Assembly (NCBI RefSeq): GCF_000613245.1
Contig: NZ_HG964936.1
Span: 37,170 to 97,424, forward strand
Source: Mycobacterium asiaticum DSM 44297
GTDB lineage: Bacteria > Actinomycetota > Actinomycetes > Mycobacteriales > Mycobacteriaceae
Length of the DNA stretch: 60,255 nucleotides
Reading direction: 5' to 3'
Shown here: positions 35,624 to 43,803 of the stretch, piece after piece
Layout of the letters: every line of letters begins with the position of its first letter
Numbering within the stretch: position 1 is the stretch's first letter
Position numbers and translations under genes: made by a program
Notes under the pieces: generated by a model
What the model was told of the DNA's origin: nothing
The model's database searches: none
Seen by the model: the letters and a program-made list of their open reading frames with translations, nothing else

Positions 35624-36271
35624 CTAGTGCGCCCGGAACCGGACCGATGTCCCGCGGGCCAGCAATGCGGGATCGGGACGGTTGACGTCCCACATCACCG
35701 CGTCGGTGTGCCCGATGATCTGCCATCCGCCGGGTGACCGGCGGGGATAGACCGCGCTGAACTCGCCGGCCAGGCCCACCGATCCGGCCGGCACCGATGT
35801 CCGCGGTTCGGTTCGACGCGGCACCCGGAGCCGCTCGTCACCGCCGATCAGATACGCGAATCCCGGGGCGAACCCGCTGAATCCGACCCGCCACGGGGTG
35901 CTGGTGTGTGCATTGATCACCTGCGCGGTGCTCAGGCCGGTGTGTCGAGCGACCTCGGCCAGATCGGGACCGCCGTATACGACGTCGATCACCACCTCCC
36001 GGTCCGGGTCGCTCAGCGAATCGGCGGATTCCGGCGCCACCCGAAGCTTGCGCAGGCGCTGGCGGGTCACGCCCTGGAAGCGGGGACCGTGCAACTTCAC
36101 CAAAACGGTGCGCGACGCGGGGACGATGTCGACGACGCCGGGCAGGGCGGCAGCACGCAGCGCATCGGCCCATGCCAGTACGTCGGCCGTGCTGTCGCAT
36201 TGCAGCAGCAGCGCCTGGTCTCCATAGTCGACGACGTCACAGGCCAACTCGGTGATCTCCGTCGCATTCAT
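35624..36271 (-). CDS. 5-oxoprolinase subunit B-like protein (PxpB/KipI)
   Basis: A 215-aa carboxyltransferase-domain protein. Typical segments are [59 protein letters not shown] and [18 protein letters not shown], the last being the family's best-conserved block, followed by [20 protein letters not shown] and [11 protein letters not shown]. It is the partner of PxpC in opening 5-oxoproline to glutamate. The gene heads a two-gene unit. Confidence 0.9.
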   Translation of the reverse strand: MNATEITELACDVVDYGDQALLLQCDSTADVLAWADALRAAALPGVVDIVPASRTVLVKLHGPRFQGVTRQRLRKLRVAPESADSLSDPDREVVIDVVYGGPDLAEVARHTGLSTAQVINAHTSTPWRVGFSGFAPGFAYLIGGDERLRVPRRTEPRTSVPAGSVGLAGEFSAVYPRRSPGGWQIIGHTDAVMWDVNRPDPALLARGTSVRFRAH

Positions 36272-36333
36272 AATTCACGGTAGCCCCGGAATTGCGGCGT
36301 CGGCCATCAACTTTCGAGCACTGCCAGAGGTGC

Positions 36334-36355
36334 CTTAGCAAACGCTCATGCTAAG
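36334..36355 (-). terminator. Short hairpin after fecB2
   Basis: CTTAGC (36334-36339) and GCTAAG (36350-36355) pair around a 10-nt loop, 6 bp beyond the fecB2 stop. A terminator is the simplest explanation; because it also lies upstream of the pxpB start it could be regulatory. Confidence 0.35.
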
Positions 36356-36360
36356 CGCGG

Positions 36361-37341
36361 CTAACCCAGGATCTTGGTGATCTGCGGCGGAAGTTGATCG
36401 GCCACCACCGGATAGCTCAGCGGTGACGCGAAGGCGATGGCTCCTGCCAGGTCCTTGCTGGTGAAAATGTGCCGTTTCTGGGCGCTCGCTACCGATCCGG
36501 CCACCTCCGGGTCGGCCAGCAGCGCCTGCTCGTCCTCGGGACTCTCGGTGGACCAGATCAGCACATCGGCGGAATCGAGCACGTCCTTGATTCGGTCGCG
36601 GGGGATAACCGCGCGCTGATCGGTGGCGTAGGACTTGATGCTGTCGGAGATGACGAGTCCCATCTGGTTCAGGAAATCGGTCCGCCAGCCTGCCACGGTG
36701 GCAACCACCGTGCCCTGCCAGAGCCGGCCCTGCATCAACAGCGCCTTCTTGCCCTTCCACTGTGGATTCTTCTGGCCGACATCGGTAAACCTGCCGTCGA
36801 CGGCCGCGATCAACGACTTCATCTGGTCAGCCTGAAACACCGCCTGACCGATGGCGGTGGCCTGGTCCTTCCACGGTTCGAAGAACGCGTCGCCGCCGGA
36901 CTGAGCGATCGTCGGGGCGATCGCCGACAGCTTCTGATAGGTGTCGGCGTCCAGGCCGGCGTTGGTCGCCACAATCAGGTCGGGCTTGAGCCCGGCGATC
37001 TGGTCGACCTGAATTCCGCTGTCCAGGTTGAGCACAACCGGTTGCGCCGGGCCCAGTTTGGGTTGCGCCCAGGGCCACACCGCGAACGGTTGGTCGCCGA
37101 ACCAGTTGGTCACCGCGATCGGCACCACACCTACCGCGAGTAGGTCGTCCTGCTCGGTGTAGCCGGCGCTGACGACACGCTTGGGTGGTTCTTTGACGAC
37201 GGTCTCGCCGAACAGATGCTTGATCGTCACCGACCCGCCACCCGGCGACCCCGGCGGCGGCTTGTTCTCAGCGCACGCCGCCAGCAGTCCGGTAGCCGCG
37301 GCGACCTGCAGGAATCCCCGCCGGCTCAACCCCTGTTGCAC
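36361..37341 (-). CDS. fecB2: Periplasmic iron-siderophore-binding lipoprotein FecB2
   Basis: A 326-aa protein with a twin-arginine-type lipoprotein signal: SRRGFLQVAAATGLLAAC, Cys23 in the lipobox. The remainder is a class III periplasmic-binding (FepB/BtuF) fold: PPKRVVSAGYTEQDDLLAVG, DQIAGLKPDLIVATNAGL, APTIAQSGGD, and VLIWSTESPEDEQALLADPEV. It is likely to capture ferric siderophore or haem outside the membrane. No permease or ATPase gene is beside it. The GTG start lacks a clear ribosome site. M. tuberculosis has oplA upstream of it; here polD2 follows directly. Confidence 0.9.
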   Translation of the reverse strand: MQQGLSRRGFLQVAAATGLLAACAENKPPPGSPGGGSVTIKHLFGETVVKEPPKRVVSAGYTEQDDLLAVGVVPIAVTNWFGDQPFAVWPWAQPKLGPAQPVVLNLDSGIQVDQIAGLKPDLIVATNAGLDADTYQKLSAIAPTIAQSGGDAFFEPWKDQATAIGQAVFQADQMKSLIAAVDGRFTDVGQKNPQWKGKKALLMQGRLWQGTVVATVAGWRTDFLNQMGLVISDSIKSYATDQRAVIPRDRIKDVLDSADVLIWSTESPEDEQALLADPEVAGSVASAQKRHIFTSKDLAGAIAFASPLSYPVVADQLPPQITKILG

Positions 37342-37373
37342 AGCGTGAGAGTATCGCGTGCCTTACCCGAGCG

Positions 37374-38609
37374 TCAGTTGCGTGGTCGCGGCTTCGGCGT
37401 GTACCCAACCCAGGGACTGTAATCGGCGATCAATTCCTCCTGCGGCGGCCGTTCGTCGGCCGGCACATGCTGCAGGTTTATCCGGATCCGGTACCAGATC
37501 GAACTCGGCCCGCGCATCCCGTCGACCAGGACGTCGGCGGGCTTCAGTCGCTCGGCCGCGGCCGGGTGGCGCTGCCGCCAGGTGTCCAGCGCGGCCATCG
37601 CTTCGTCCTTGGTTTTGGTGCGTGCCACTTCGATCAGCGGCATCACGGATCGTCGGCGGCCATCGGCACTCTTGCCGGCGCCCTTGGGCGCCCGTTCCGG
37701 CGGGCCCATCTCCTCGGCCAGGGCCAGCAATGCTTCGAGCCCACCCGTCGCGTCGTCCATGCCCTCCCACGGGTCGCCGATCCGGGCGAACCGGTCGGGA
37801 ACCGTGTCGATGGTGAATGCCTCCGGGTTGCAGTCGGCAACCTCGTCCCAGCGCAACGGCGTGGATACCCGGGCATCCGGGGTGGCCCGCACCGAGTAGG
37901 CCGAGGCGACCGTGCGGTCCTTGGCGTTCTGGTTGAAGTCGACGAACACGCCCTGCCGCTCTTCCTTCCACCACCGACTGGTTGCCAAGTCCGGTGCACG
38001 GCGTTCGACCTCGCGCGCCACGGTCTGCGCGGCAAGTCGCACCTTGCTGAACGGCCAGCGCGGCGCGATCCGGGCATAGATGTGGAAACCTCGCGAGCCC
38101 GAGGTTTTCGGCCAGGGGGTCAGGCCGTAATCCTCGAGCACGTCGCGGGCCACCAATGCCACGTCGACGATGCGTTGCCAGGAAACACCGGGCATCGGGT
38201 CCAGGTCGACCCGCAGTTCGTCGGGATGGTCGAGGTCCTCGGCCAGCACGGGATGCGGGTTGAGGTCTACGCACCCCAGGTTGATCGCCCAGGCCAGCCC
38301 GGCGGCGTCATGGATGACCGCCTCGTCGGCCGAGGTGCCCGAGGCGTACCGCAGGGTGGCTACGTCGACCCAGTCCGGCCGCTTGGCCGGCGCTCGCTTC
38401 TGGAAGACCGCTTCCTCGGTGATGCCCTTGACGAACCGTTTGAGAATCATCGGCCGGCCCGACACGCCGCGCAGCGCACCGTCGGCCACGCTCAGGTAGT
38501 AGCGGACCAGATCGAGCTTGGTGGCGCCGTGATCAGGGAAAACGACCTTGTCGGGGTGGGTGATCGTGACCTCGCGTCCGGTCACGTCCAGCGACACGGG
38601 TTTGGTCAT
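37374..38609 (-). CDS. polD2: LigD-type DNA/RNA polymerase-primase domain protein (PolD2)
   Basis: A 411-aa stand-alone polymerase domain of the archaeo-eukaryotic primase superfamily, corresponding to Rv0269c. The catalytic metal-binding Asp pair is in DELRVDLDPMPGVSW. The nucleotide-binding motifs are KTSGSRGFHIYARI and VFVDFNQNAKDRTVASAYSV. A C-terminal extension after about residue 300 (basic APKGAGKSADGRRR linker, then TKDEAMAALDTWRQRHP) is typical of the mycobacterial PolD group. It can add ribonucleotides and fill short gaps in DNA end repair. It diverges from fadD2. Confidence 0.88.
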   Translation of the reverse strand: MTKPVSLDVTGREVTITHPDKVVFPDHGATKLDLVRYYLSVADGALRGVSGRPMILKRFVKGITEEAVFQKRAPAKRPDWVDVATLRYASGTSADEAVIHDAAGLAWAINLGCVDLNPHPVLAEDLDHPDELRVDLDPMPGVSWQRIVDVALVARDVLEDYGLTPWPKTSGSRGFHIYARIAPRWPFSKVRLAAQTVAREVERRAPDLATSRWWKEERQGVFVDFNQNAKDRTVASAYSVRATPDARVSTPLRWDEVADCNPEAFTIDTVPDRFARIGDPWEGMDDATGGLEALLALAEEMGPPERAPKGAGKSADGRRRSVMPLIEVARTKTKDEAMAALDTWRQRHPAAAERLKPADVLVDGMRGPSSIWYRIRINLQHVPADERPPQEELIADYSPWVGYTPKPRPRN

Positions 38610-38678
38610 AGATGCCGATGGTAATTCGGTGGAAACCTACTGGTCGCATTGCGACCTCCGTCACATATGGTGAGGACT

Positions 38679-40529
38679 ATGCCTAACCTCAGCGACCTGC
38701 CCGGCGTCGGAAAAATCCAGCAATACGTTGAACGCGGCGCCGCCGAACTGCACTACGTGCGCAAGATTTTCGAGTCCGGTGCGTTCCGGATCGAACCGCC
38801 GCAGAACTATGCCACCTTGGCCAGCGGTATCGTCAAATGGGGCGAATTCGGCATGTTGCCGGCCCTCAACGCCGCCCGCACCCCAGACCGCGCCGCGTGC
38901 ATCGACGAAGAGGGCGAGTTCAGCTTCCGGGAACTCGACGAGGCCGCCCACGCGGTCGCCAATGGGCTGATCGAGAAGGGCGTCAAGGCCGGCGACGGCG
39001 TCGCCATCCTGGCCCGCAACACGCGTTGGTTTCTGGTCGCCTACTTCGGCGCAGCCCGGGTGGGTGCTCGCATCATCTTGCTGAACAGCGAGTTCTCCGG
39101 CAATCAGGTCAAAGAGGTGGCCGAGCGCGAGGGCGCCAAGCTGATCATCTACGACGACGAATACACCAAGACTGTCAGCAAGGCCGAGCCAGAACTGGGT
39201 TTCCTGCGGGCGCTGGGCACCAACCCGGACAGCGACGAGGACTCGGGCAGCGAAGACGAGACGCTGGCCGACCTGATCAAGCGCAGCAGCAAGGATCCGG
39301 CTCCCAAGGCCGGCAAGCACGCATCGATCATCATTCTGACGAGCGGCACCACCGGAACCCCGAAGGGTGCGAACCGCAGTACTCCACCAACACTGGCCCC
39401 GGTCGGCGGCATCCTCTCCCATGTGCCGTTCAAGGCCAACGAAATCACTTCGCTGCCGGCGCCGATGTTCCACGCGCTGGGGTTCCTGCACGCCACGATC
39501 GCGATGTTCCTGGGCTCGACGCTGGTGTTGCGCCGCAAGTTCAAGCCGCCGCTGGTGCTCGAAGACCTCGAAAAGCACAAGGTGACCGCCATGGTCGTGG
39601 TGCCAGTGATGTTGTCGCGACTCTTGGACGCGATCGAGAAGATGGACAAGAAGCCCGACCTGTCTCACCTCAAGATCATTTTCGTGTCCGGTTCGCAGTT
39701 GGGTGCCGAACTGGCGTCTCGTGCGCTGAAGGACTTCGGGCCGGTGATCTACAACATGTACGGCTCCACCGAGATCGCGTTCGCGGCCATCGCGGGCCCC
39801 AAAGACCTGGAGAAGGATCCGGCGACGGTTGGGCCCGTCGTCAAGGGCGTCAAGGTGAAGATCCTCGACGACAACGGCAAGGAGAAGCCGCAGGGCGAGG
39901 TCGGGCGGATCTTTGTCGGCAATGCCTTCCCGTTCGAGGGCTACACCGGCGGCGGCCACAAGGAGATCATCGATGGCCTGATGTCCTCGGGCGACGTCGG
40001 TTACTTCGACGAGGACGGCCTGCTCTTCGTCAGCGGCCGCGACGACGAGATGATCGTCTCCGGTGGGGAGAACGTGTTCCCGGCCGAGGTTGAGGACTGC
40101 CTGAGCGGCCATCCCGACGTCGTGGAGGCCACCGCGATCGGCGTCGAGGACAAGGAGTGGGGCCACCGGCTGCGTGCCTTCGTGGTCAAGAAGGAAGGCT
40201 CCGATGTCGACGAGGACACCCTCAAGAAACACGTGAAGGAGGAGCTGGCCAGGTACAAGGTGCCGCGCGAGGTCATCTTCCTCGACGAGCTGCCGCGTAA
40301 CCCCACCGGCAAGATCCTCAAGCGCGAGCTGCGCGAACTCGATGTCGACGATAAGGAAGAAGCCAAGAGTAAGGCGAAGGACCTGGGCTCGAAGAAGGGG
40401 TCCGAGAAGGGTTCCGAGAAAGGCTCCGAGAAGGCCGAAGAGAACGGTGGCTCTGCGAAAGCTGACTCTGACGACGGCGAGAAAGCCGGCGAGAAAGCTG
40501 ACGAGAAGAGCGGCGCCGCCGACGGGTAG
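38679..40529 (+). CDS. fadD2: Fatty-acid-CoA synthetase FadD2
   Basis: A 616-aa acyl-CoA ligase; M. tuberculosis FadD2 is about 560 aa. ANL motifs are ILTSGTTGTPKGANRS (A3), YNMYGSTEIAFAA (A5), GDVGYFDEDGLLFVSGRDDE (A7-A8), GENVFPAEVED and RNPTGKILKRELR with the catalytic Lys. It activates fatty acids to acyl-AMP and acyl-CoA. The excess length is a C-terminal tail of about 55 residues rich in Lys, Glu and Gly with repeated GSEK units, plus an acidic insert (DEDSGSEDE) near residue 190. The ATG at 38679 has GAGG upstream; the frame is open 10 codons earlier. Confidence 0.92.
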   Translation: MPNLSDLPGVGKIQQYVERGAAELHYVRKIFESGAFRIEPPQNYATLASGIVKWGEFGMLPALNAARTPDRAACIDEEGEFSFRELDEAAHAVANGLIEKGVKAGDGVAILARNTRWFLVAYFGAARVGARIILLNSEFSGNQVKEVAEREGAKLIIYDDEYTKTVSKAEPELGFLRALGTNPDSDEDSGSEDETLADLIKRSSKDPAPKAGKHASIIILTSGTTGTPKGANRSTPPTLAPVGGILSHVPFKANEITSLPAPMFHALGFLHATIAMFLGSTLVLRRKFKPPLVLEDLEKHKVTAMVVVPVMLSRLLDAIEKMDKKPDLSHLKIIFVSGSQLGAELASRALKDFGPVIYNMYGSTEIAFAAIAGPKDLEKDPATVGPVVKGVKVKILDDNGKEKPQGEVGRIFVGNAFPFEGYTGGGHKEIIDGLMSSGDVGYFDEDGLLFVSGRDDEMIVSGGENVFPAEVEDCLSGHPDVVEATAIGVEDKEWGHRLRAFVVKKEGSDVDEDTLKKHVKEELARYKVPREVIFLDELPRNPTGKILKRELRELDVDDKEEAKSKAKDLGSKKGSEKGSEKGSEKAEENGGSAKADSDDGEKAGEKADEKSGAADG

Positions 40530-40540
40530 GCCGCTCTAGC

Positions 40541-40867
40541 TCACACTCTGCGGGCTCCTATCACCTGGACGATCTGGGCCGACAAGTTCGGGTCGACCAG
40601 CAGCTGCTCGATGAGCGCGGTGATCACGTCCTGGCCGGTCACCCGCGCCAGTCCGAGGCGGTCAGCGGCATCACGTTGCCAGATGTCCAGCGCCCGATGG
40701 GTGGCGGGGGACAGGTCGACGGTCCGGCGCGTGCGCTGAACGCGGGCCGGCGGTTTGCGGGTGCGGTAGCCGATGGTTGGCTGCTCGCGGATCCGGGGCA
40801 GCTGCGGTTGCCGGAAGTTGGCGAAGCGCTCAGTCGGCACTCCATCCCCGATCGATTCAATACTCAC
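40541..40867 (-). CDS. Small protein with putative ribbon-helix-helix/ParB-like C-terminal domain
   Basis: A 108-aa protein from a GTG at 40867 with GGAGGAAGG 8 nt upstream. The N-terminal half is basic and Pro/Arg-rich (RTRKPPARVQRTRR). The C-terminal half (TVDLSPATHRALDIWQRDAAD, VTGQDVITALIEQLLVD) resembles the beta-strand plus two helices of RHH proteins seen beside ParA in actinobacterial plasmids. No ParA or toxin gene is adjacent. It may be a solitary DNA-binding protein; the family match is from pattern only. Convergent with fadD2 with an 11-bp gap. Confidence 0.55.
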   Translation of the reverse strand: MSIESIGDGVPTERFANFRQPQLPRIREQPTIGYRTRKPPARVQRTRRTVDLSPATHRALDIWQRDAADRLGLARVTGQDVITALIEQLLVDPNLSAQIVQVIGARRV

Positions 40868-41192
40868 TGCGGCGACCTTCCTCCGAGGGCCAAGCAGTGA
40901 GTCAGTCTATGGGCGTTACCTGGACCTTTGCTGTACGCCCGTTTAATAAATTTGCTGACAGCGATCTCCGGTGCTGTAATTTGCACTGAGATACTGATGG
41001 ATATTTACCGTACTTCAGTACGTCCGCATAACAGTAGCCACAGTTCAAAGCGTTTCAGTGAATTGCATTTCAGTATTTGTGACGAATAATCCTAAGGTAT
41101 ACAGCTACATCAAATGAAATAACCATGGTTTGCTCAGAAAGTTTTCAATAGCGTTGGTGGTGGCAATTCGAAGACTCTTGGGAGGAGTTCCA
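40868..41192. other. AT-rich intergenic region upstream of the Gly/His/Trp-rich gene
   Basis: About 325 bases, strikingly richer in A and T than the surrounding coding DNA (for example CCCGTTTAATAAATTTGCTG and the run around 41086-41130). It holds a perfect inverted repeat CGTAC-TTCA-GTACG (41009-41022) and TTCAGT three times (41014, 41054 and 41069 regions). No gene-like frame is seen. It probably contains the promoter of the secreted protein gene, and could hold a small RNA or be recently acquired DNA. Confidence 0.55.
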
Positions 41193-41498
41193 ATGTTGAT
41201 CACCCCGCGTTGCGCACGGATTGCGGCGGCCGGTGCGGTGGGCGCCGGTGCGTTGACTTCCGCACTGCTGTTCGGCGCCGCCCCCACTGCCCAGGCGGCA
41301 CCGCCCGCCACCATCACCACCGTCGCGCAAGCACCGCAGCTCGGACCGCACGCCATTCCGGTACGTGGCGGCAACGGTTGGGGCGGCCACGGCCACGGCG
41401 GCTGGGGCCACGGCGGCGGTTGGGGCCGCGGCGGGGGCTGGGGCCATGGCTGGGGTCACGGGGGCTGGGGACGGCCCTGGTGGAACTGGTGGTGGTGA
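41193..41498 (+). CDS. Secreted Gly/His/Trp-rich small protein
   Basis: A 101-aa protein from the ATG at 41193, with GGAGGAG 5 nt upstream. A signal peptide runs to AQA/AP (about residue 34): basic start MLITPRCARIAAAG, hydrophobic GALTSALLFGAAPTAQA. The mature region has a short linker, then from about residue 57 a run of GWGHGG-type repeats ending GRPWWNWWW. The His, Gly and Trp content suggests a metal- or surface-binding, flexible secreted protein. I do not recognise a named family; it is not PGRS (no PE domain, GWG/GHG rather than GGA/GGN). The frame extends upstream without a ribosome site. Confidence 0.75.
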   Translation: MLITPRCARIAAAGAVGAGALTSALLFGAAPTAQAAPPATITTVAQAPQLGPHAIPVRGGNGWGGHGHGGWGHGGGWGRGGGWGHGWGHGGWGRPWWNWWW

Positions 41499-41525
41499 CC
41501 GGCCAGGTGGTTAGCGCGCCACCTA

Positions 41526-43712
41526 TTAAGGGTCGCGGGGGAGGCCCAGCAGGCGCTCGGCGATGATGTTCAGCTGCACTTCCGAGGTGCCGCCGTAGAT
41601 CGTGGTGGCCCTGCTGGCCAACAAATATTCGCCCCACTTGCCCTGCAGTTGGTCGGGGTCGCCGATTACGGCCTCCGCGCCGAAGGATGCCACCGCGAAC
41701 TCGGCGTAGCCCTGTCCGGTTCGCATCGACAACAGTTTGGAGATCGCGGCCGAGGGCATGGCGTCACCGCCGGCCAGCGTCAGCAGCGTGGAACGTAGGT
41801 TCAGCACCTTGGCGGCGTGCCCCTCGGCGATCAATTGTCCGGCGCGGTGCTGAGCCACCTGGTCGAACTGTCCGTCCCGGACGAACTCGACGAACTGCGG
41901 CAGTGTGGCCAGGAAGTTTGCGTCACTGCTACCAATTGAGACCCGTTCCGCCGTCAGGGTGTTGCGACTGACTTCCCAACCCCGGTTCACTTCGCCCAAT
42001 ACACAATCGTCCGGCACGAACACGTCGTCGATGTAGACGGTGTTGAACATCTCGTGACCGGTGAGCTCGCGCAGCGGCTTGACCGTCACCCCCTTGGCCT
42101 TCATGTCCATCAGGAAGTAGGTGATGCCATTGTGCTTCGGGGCGCTCGGGTCCGTGCGGGCCAGCAGGGCGCCCCACTGTGAGTACTGCGCGGCGGTGGT
42201 CCAGATCTTCTGGCCGGTGATGCGCCACCCGCCGTCGACCCTGGTCGCCTTGGTGGACAACCCCGCCAGGTCCGAGCCGGCCCCAGGCTCGGAAAACAGC
42301 TGGCACCAGATCATCTCGCCGCGGAAAGTCGGCGGCAGGAAGCGTTGCTTTTGCTCCTCGGTGCCGAACGCGACGATCGACGGGATGATCCAGGCGGCGA
42401 TGCCGACCTGTGGCCGCTTCACCCGCCCGCTGGCGAACTCCTGGGCGATGATGATCTGCTCGACCGGATTCGACGCCCGGCCCCAGGGCTTGGGTAGGTA
42501 CGGCAGCACCCACCCGGCCTCGGCGATCGCCACCGCGCGGGCCGGCCGGTCCATCTTCTTCAACGCGGCGACCTCGCCGCGGATGGCGGCCCGCAGCTCC
42601 TCGGTCTCCGGATCCAGATCGATGTTCACCTCGCGCATCCCGGTGGTGGTCGCGGTGTCCACCACCCGCTGCGGATACTCCGAGCTGCGGCCGAACGAAG
42701 CGGCCAACATCAGCGCCCGGCGGTAGTACACGTTGGTGTCGTGTTCCCAGGTGAAACCGATGCCACCGTGCACCTGAATGCAGTCCTGGGTGCAGCGCTG
42801 AGCCGCGGCCGGGGCCAGGGTGGCGGCTACGGCCGCGGAGAATTCGAGGTGGTTGTCCGCGCCATCGCGCAGCTCGTCCAGGGCGCGGGCGGCGTCCCAC
42901 ACCGCCGCGGTGGCCCGCTCGGTGTCGGCGACCATCTCCGCGCATTTGTGCTTGATGGCCTGGAACTGCCCGATCGGCCGACCGAACTGCTCGCGGATCT
43001 TCGCGTAACCCGACGCGGTGTCGGTGGCCCAGCGCGCCACACCCACCGCCTCGGCTGACAGCAACGTCGTCATCAACGCGTGGGCGGTGGTCATGCTCAG
43101 GTTGTCCAGCACCACGTCGTCGCCGACTTCCACGGCGTTGGCCCGCACGTGGGCGATCGGCCGCAGCGGATCCAGGCTCTGTACCGACTCGATCTCCAGC
43201 TGCTCGGCGCGCAGCACCACCCACTCTTCGCCGCTGTCGATCGCGACCGGCAGCACCAGCACCGAGGCCTGCCCAGCGGCCGGCACCGCACGCGCTTCGC
43301 CGCGAATCACCAGGACGTCGCCGTGGCGGGTGGCGGTCAGCCCGGAGTCCAGGGCGTACGTTGCGATCGTCGCACCCGAGGCCAACTCGGCGAGCACCTT
43401 CGCGTCCGGGTCGTGGGCGGCGACTAGCGCACTGGCTATCGCCGACGGCACGAACGGACCGGGCACCGCCCCGTAGCCGAACTCGGCGAGCACGATCGCC
43501 AATTCAAGGATGCCGAAGCCCTGCCCGCCGACCGAGTCGGACAGGTGTACGCCCTGCAGACCTTGGTCGGCGGCGGCCTGCCAGTACGGCGGCGGATTCT
43601 CGAGCGGCGTCTCCATGGCCGCATGCAGCACCTCCGACGGCGCGATCCGCGCCACCAGGGACCGCACCGAGTCGGCCAGGTCTTGATGTTCGGGGCTGAT
43701 TGCGATCGGCAT
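41526..43712 (-). CDS. fadE6: Two-domain acyl-CoA dehydrogenase FadE6
   Basis: A 728-aa protein (FadE6 of M. tuberculosis is 731 aa) made of two acyl-CoA dehydrogenase folds in tandem. The first (to about residue 365) ends CIQVHGGIGFTWEHDTNVYY. The second begins near PETEELRAAIRGEV and contains FSEPGAGSDLAGLSTKATRV, WRITGQKIWTTAAQYSQWG and the end IYGGTSEVQLNIIAERLLGL. Such proteins resemble the FadE pairs that form heteromeric enzymes on sterol or branched substrates, here in one chain. GGGAAGG sits 6 nt before the ATG. An AACCA-N2-TGGTT palindrome lies upstream. Confidence 0.93.
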   Translation of the reverse strand: MPIAISPEHQDLADSVRSLVARIAPSEVLHAAMETPLENPPPYWQAAADQGLQGVHLSDSVGGQGFGILELAIVLAEFGYGAVPGPFVPSAIASALVAAHDPDAKVLAELASGATIATYALDSGLTATRHGDVLVIRGEARAVPAAGQASVLVLPVAIDSGEEWVVLRAEQLEIESVQSLDPLRPIAHVRANAVEVGDDVVLDNLSMTTAHALMTTLLSAEAVGVARWATDTASGYAKIREQFGRPIGQFQAIKHKCAEMVADTERATAAVWDAARALDELRDGADNHLEFSAAVAATLAPAAAQRCTQDCIQVHGGIGFTWEHDTNVYYRRALMLAASFGRSSEYPQRVVDTATTTGMREVNIDLDPETEELRAAIRGEVAALKKMDRPARAVAIAEAGWVLPYLPKPWGRASNPVEQIIIAQEFASGRVKRPQVGIAAWIIPSIVAFGTEEQKQRFLPPTFRGEMIWCQLFSEPGAGSDLAGLSTKATRVDGGWRITGQKIWTTAAQYSQWGALLARTDPSAPKHNGITYFLMDMKAKGVTVKPLRELTGHEMFNTVYIDDVFVPDDCVLGEVNRGWEVSRNTLTAERVSIGSSDANFLATLPQFVEFVRDGQFDQVAQHRAGQLIAEGHAAKVLNLRSTLLTLAGGDAMPSAAISKLLSMRTGQGYAEFAVASFGAEAVIGDPDQLQGKWGEYLLASRATTIYGGTSEVQLNIIAERLLGLPRDP

Positions 43713-43780
43713 TGGTCGCCTTCCCTGTGATCGGTTCGCTTACGCGGCCGTCTCCAAGCTAACAACCAATCGAAGCTAAC

Positions 43781-43792
43781 AACCACTTGGTT
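43781..43792. promoter_or_regulatory. AACCACTTGGTT palindromic site upstream of fadE6
   Basis: AACCA-CT-TGGTT begins 69 bp upstream of the fadE6 start. Just beside it AAGCTAACAACCA occurs twice, at 43756 and 43774 (18-bp spacing). The palindrome matches the site upstream of fadE5 at 18420-18431. A TetR regulator is suspected; two TetR genes lie nearby. Confidence 0.45.
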
Positions 43793-43803
43793 GGGTCACG
43801 CCG

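Noticed and set aside
36335..36354. Iron box (TTAGC...GCTAA) near fecB2
   Set aside because: It lies beyond the fecB2 stop, not at its promoter, and matches the IdeR consensus poorly; a short hairpin terminator is likelier.
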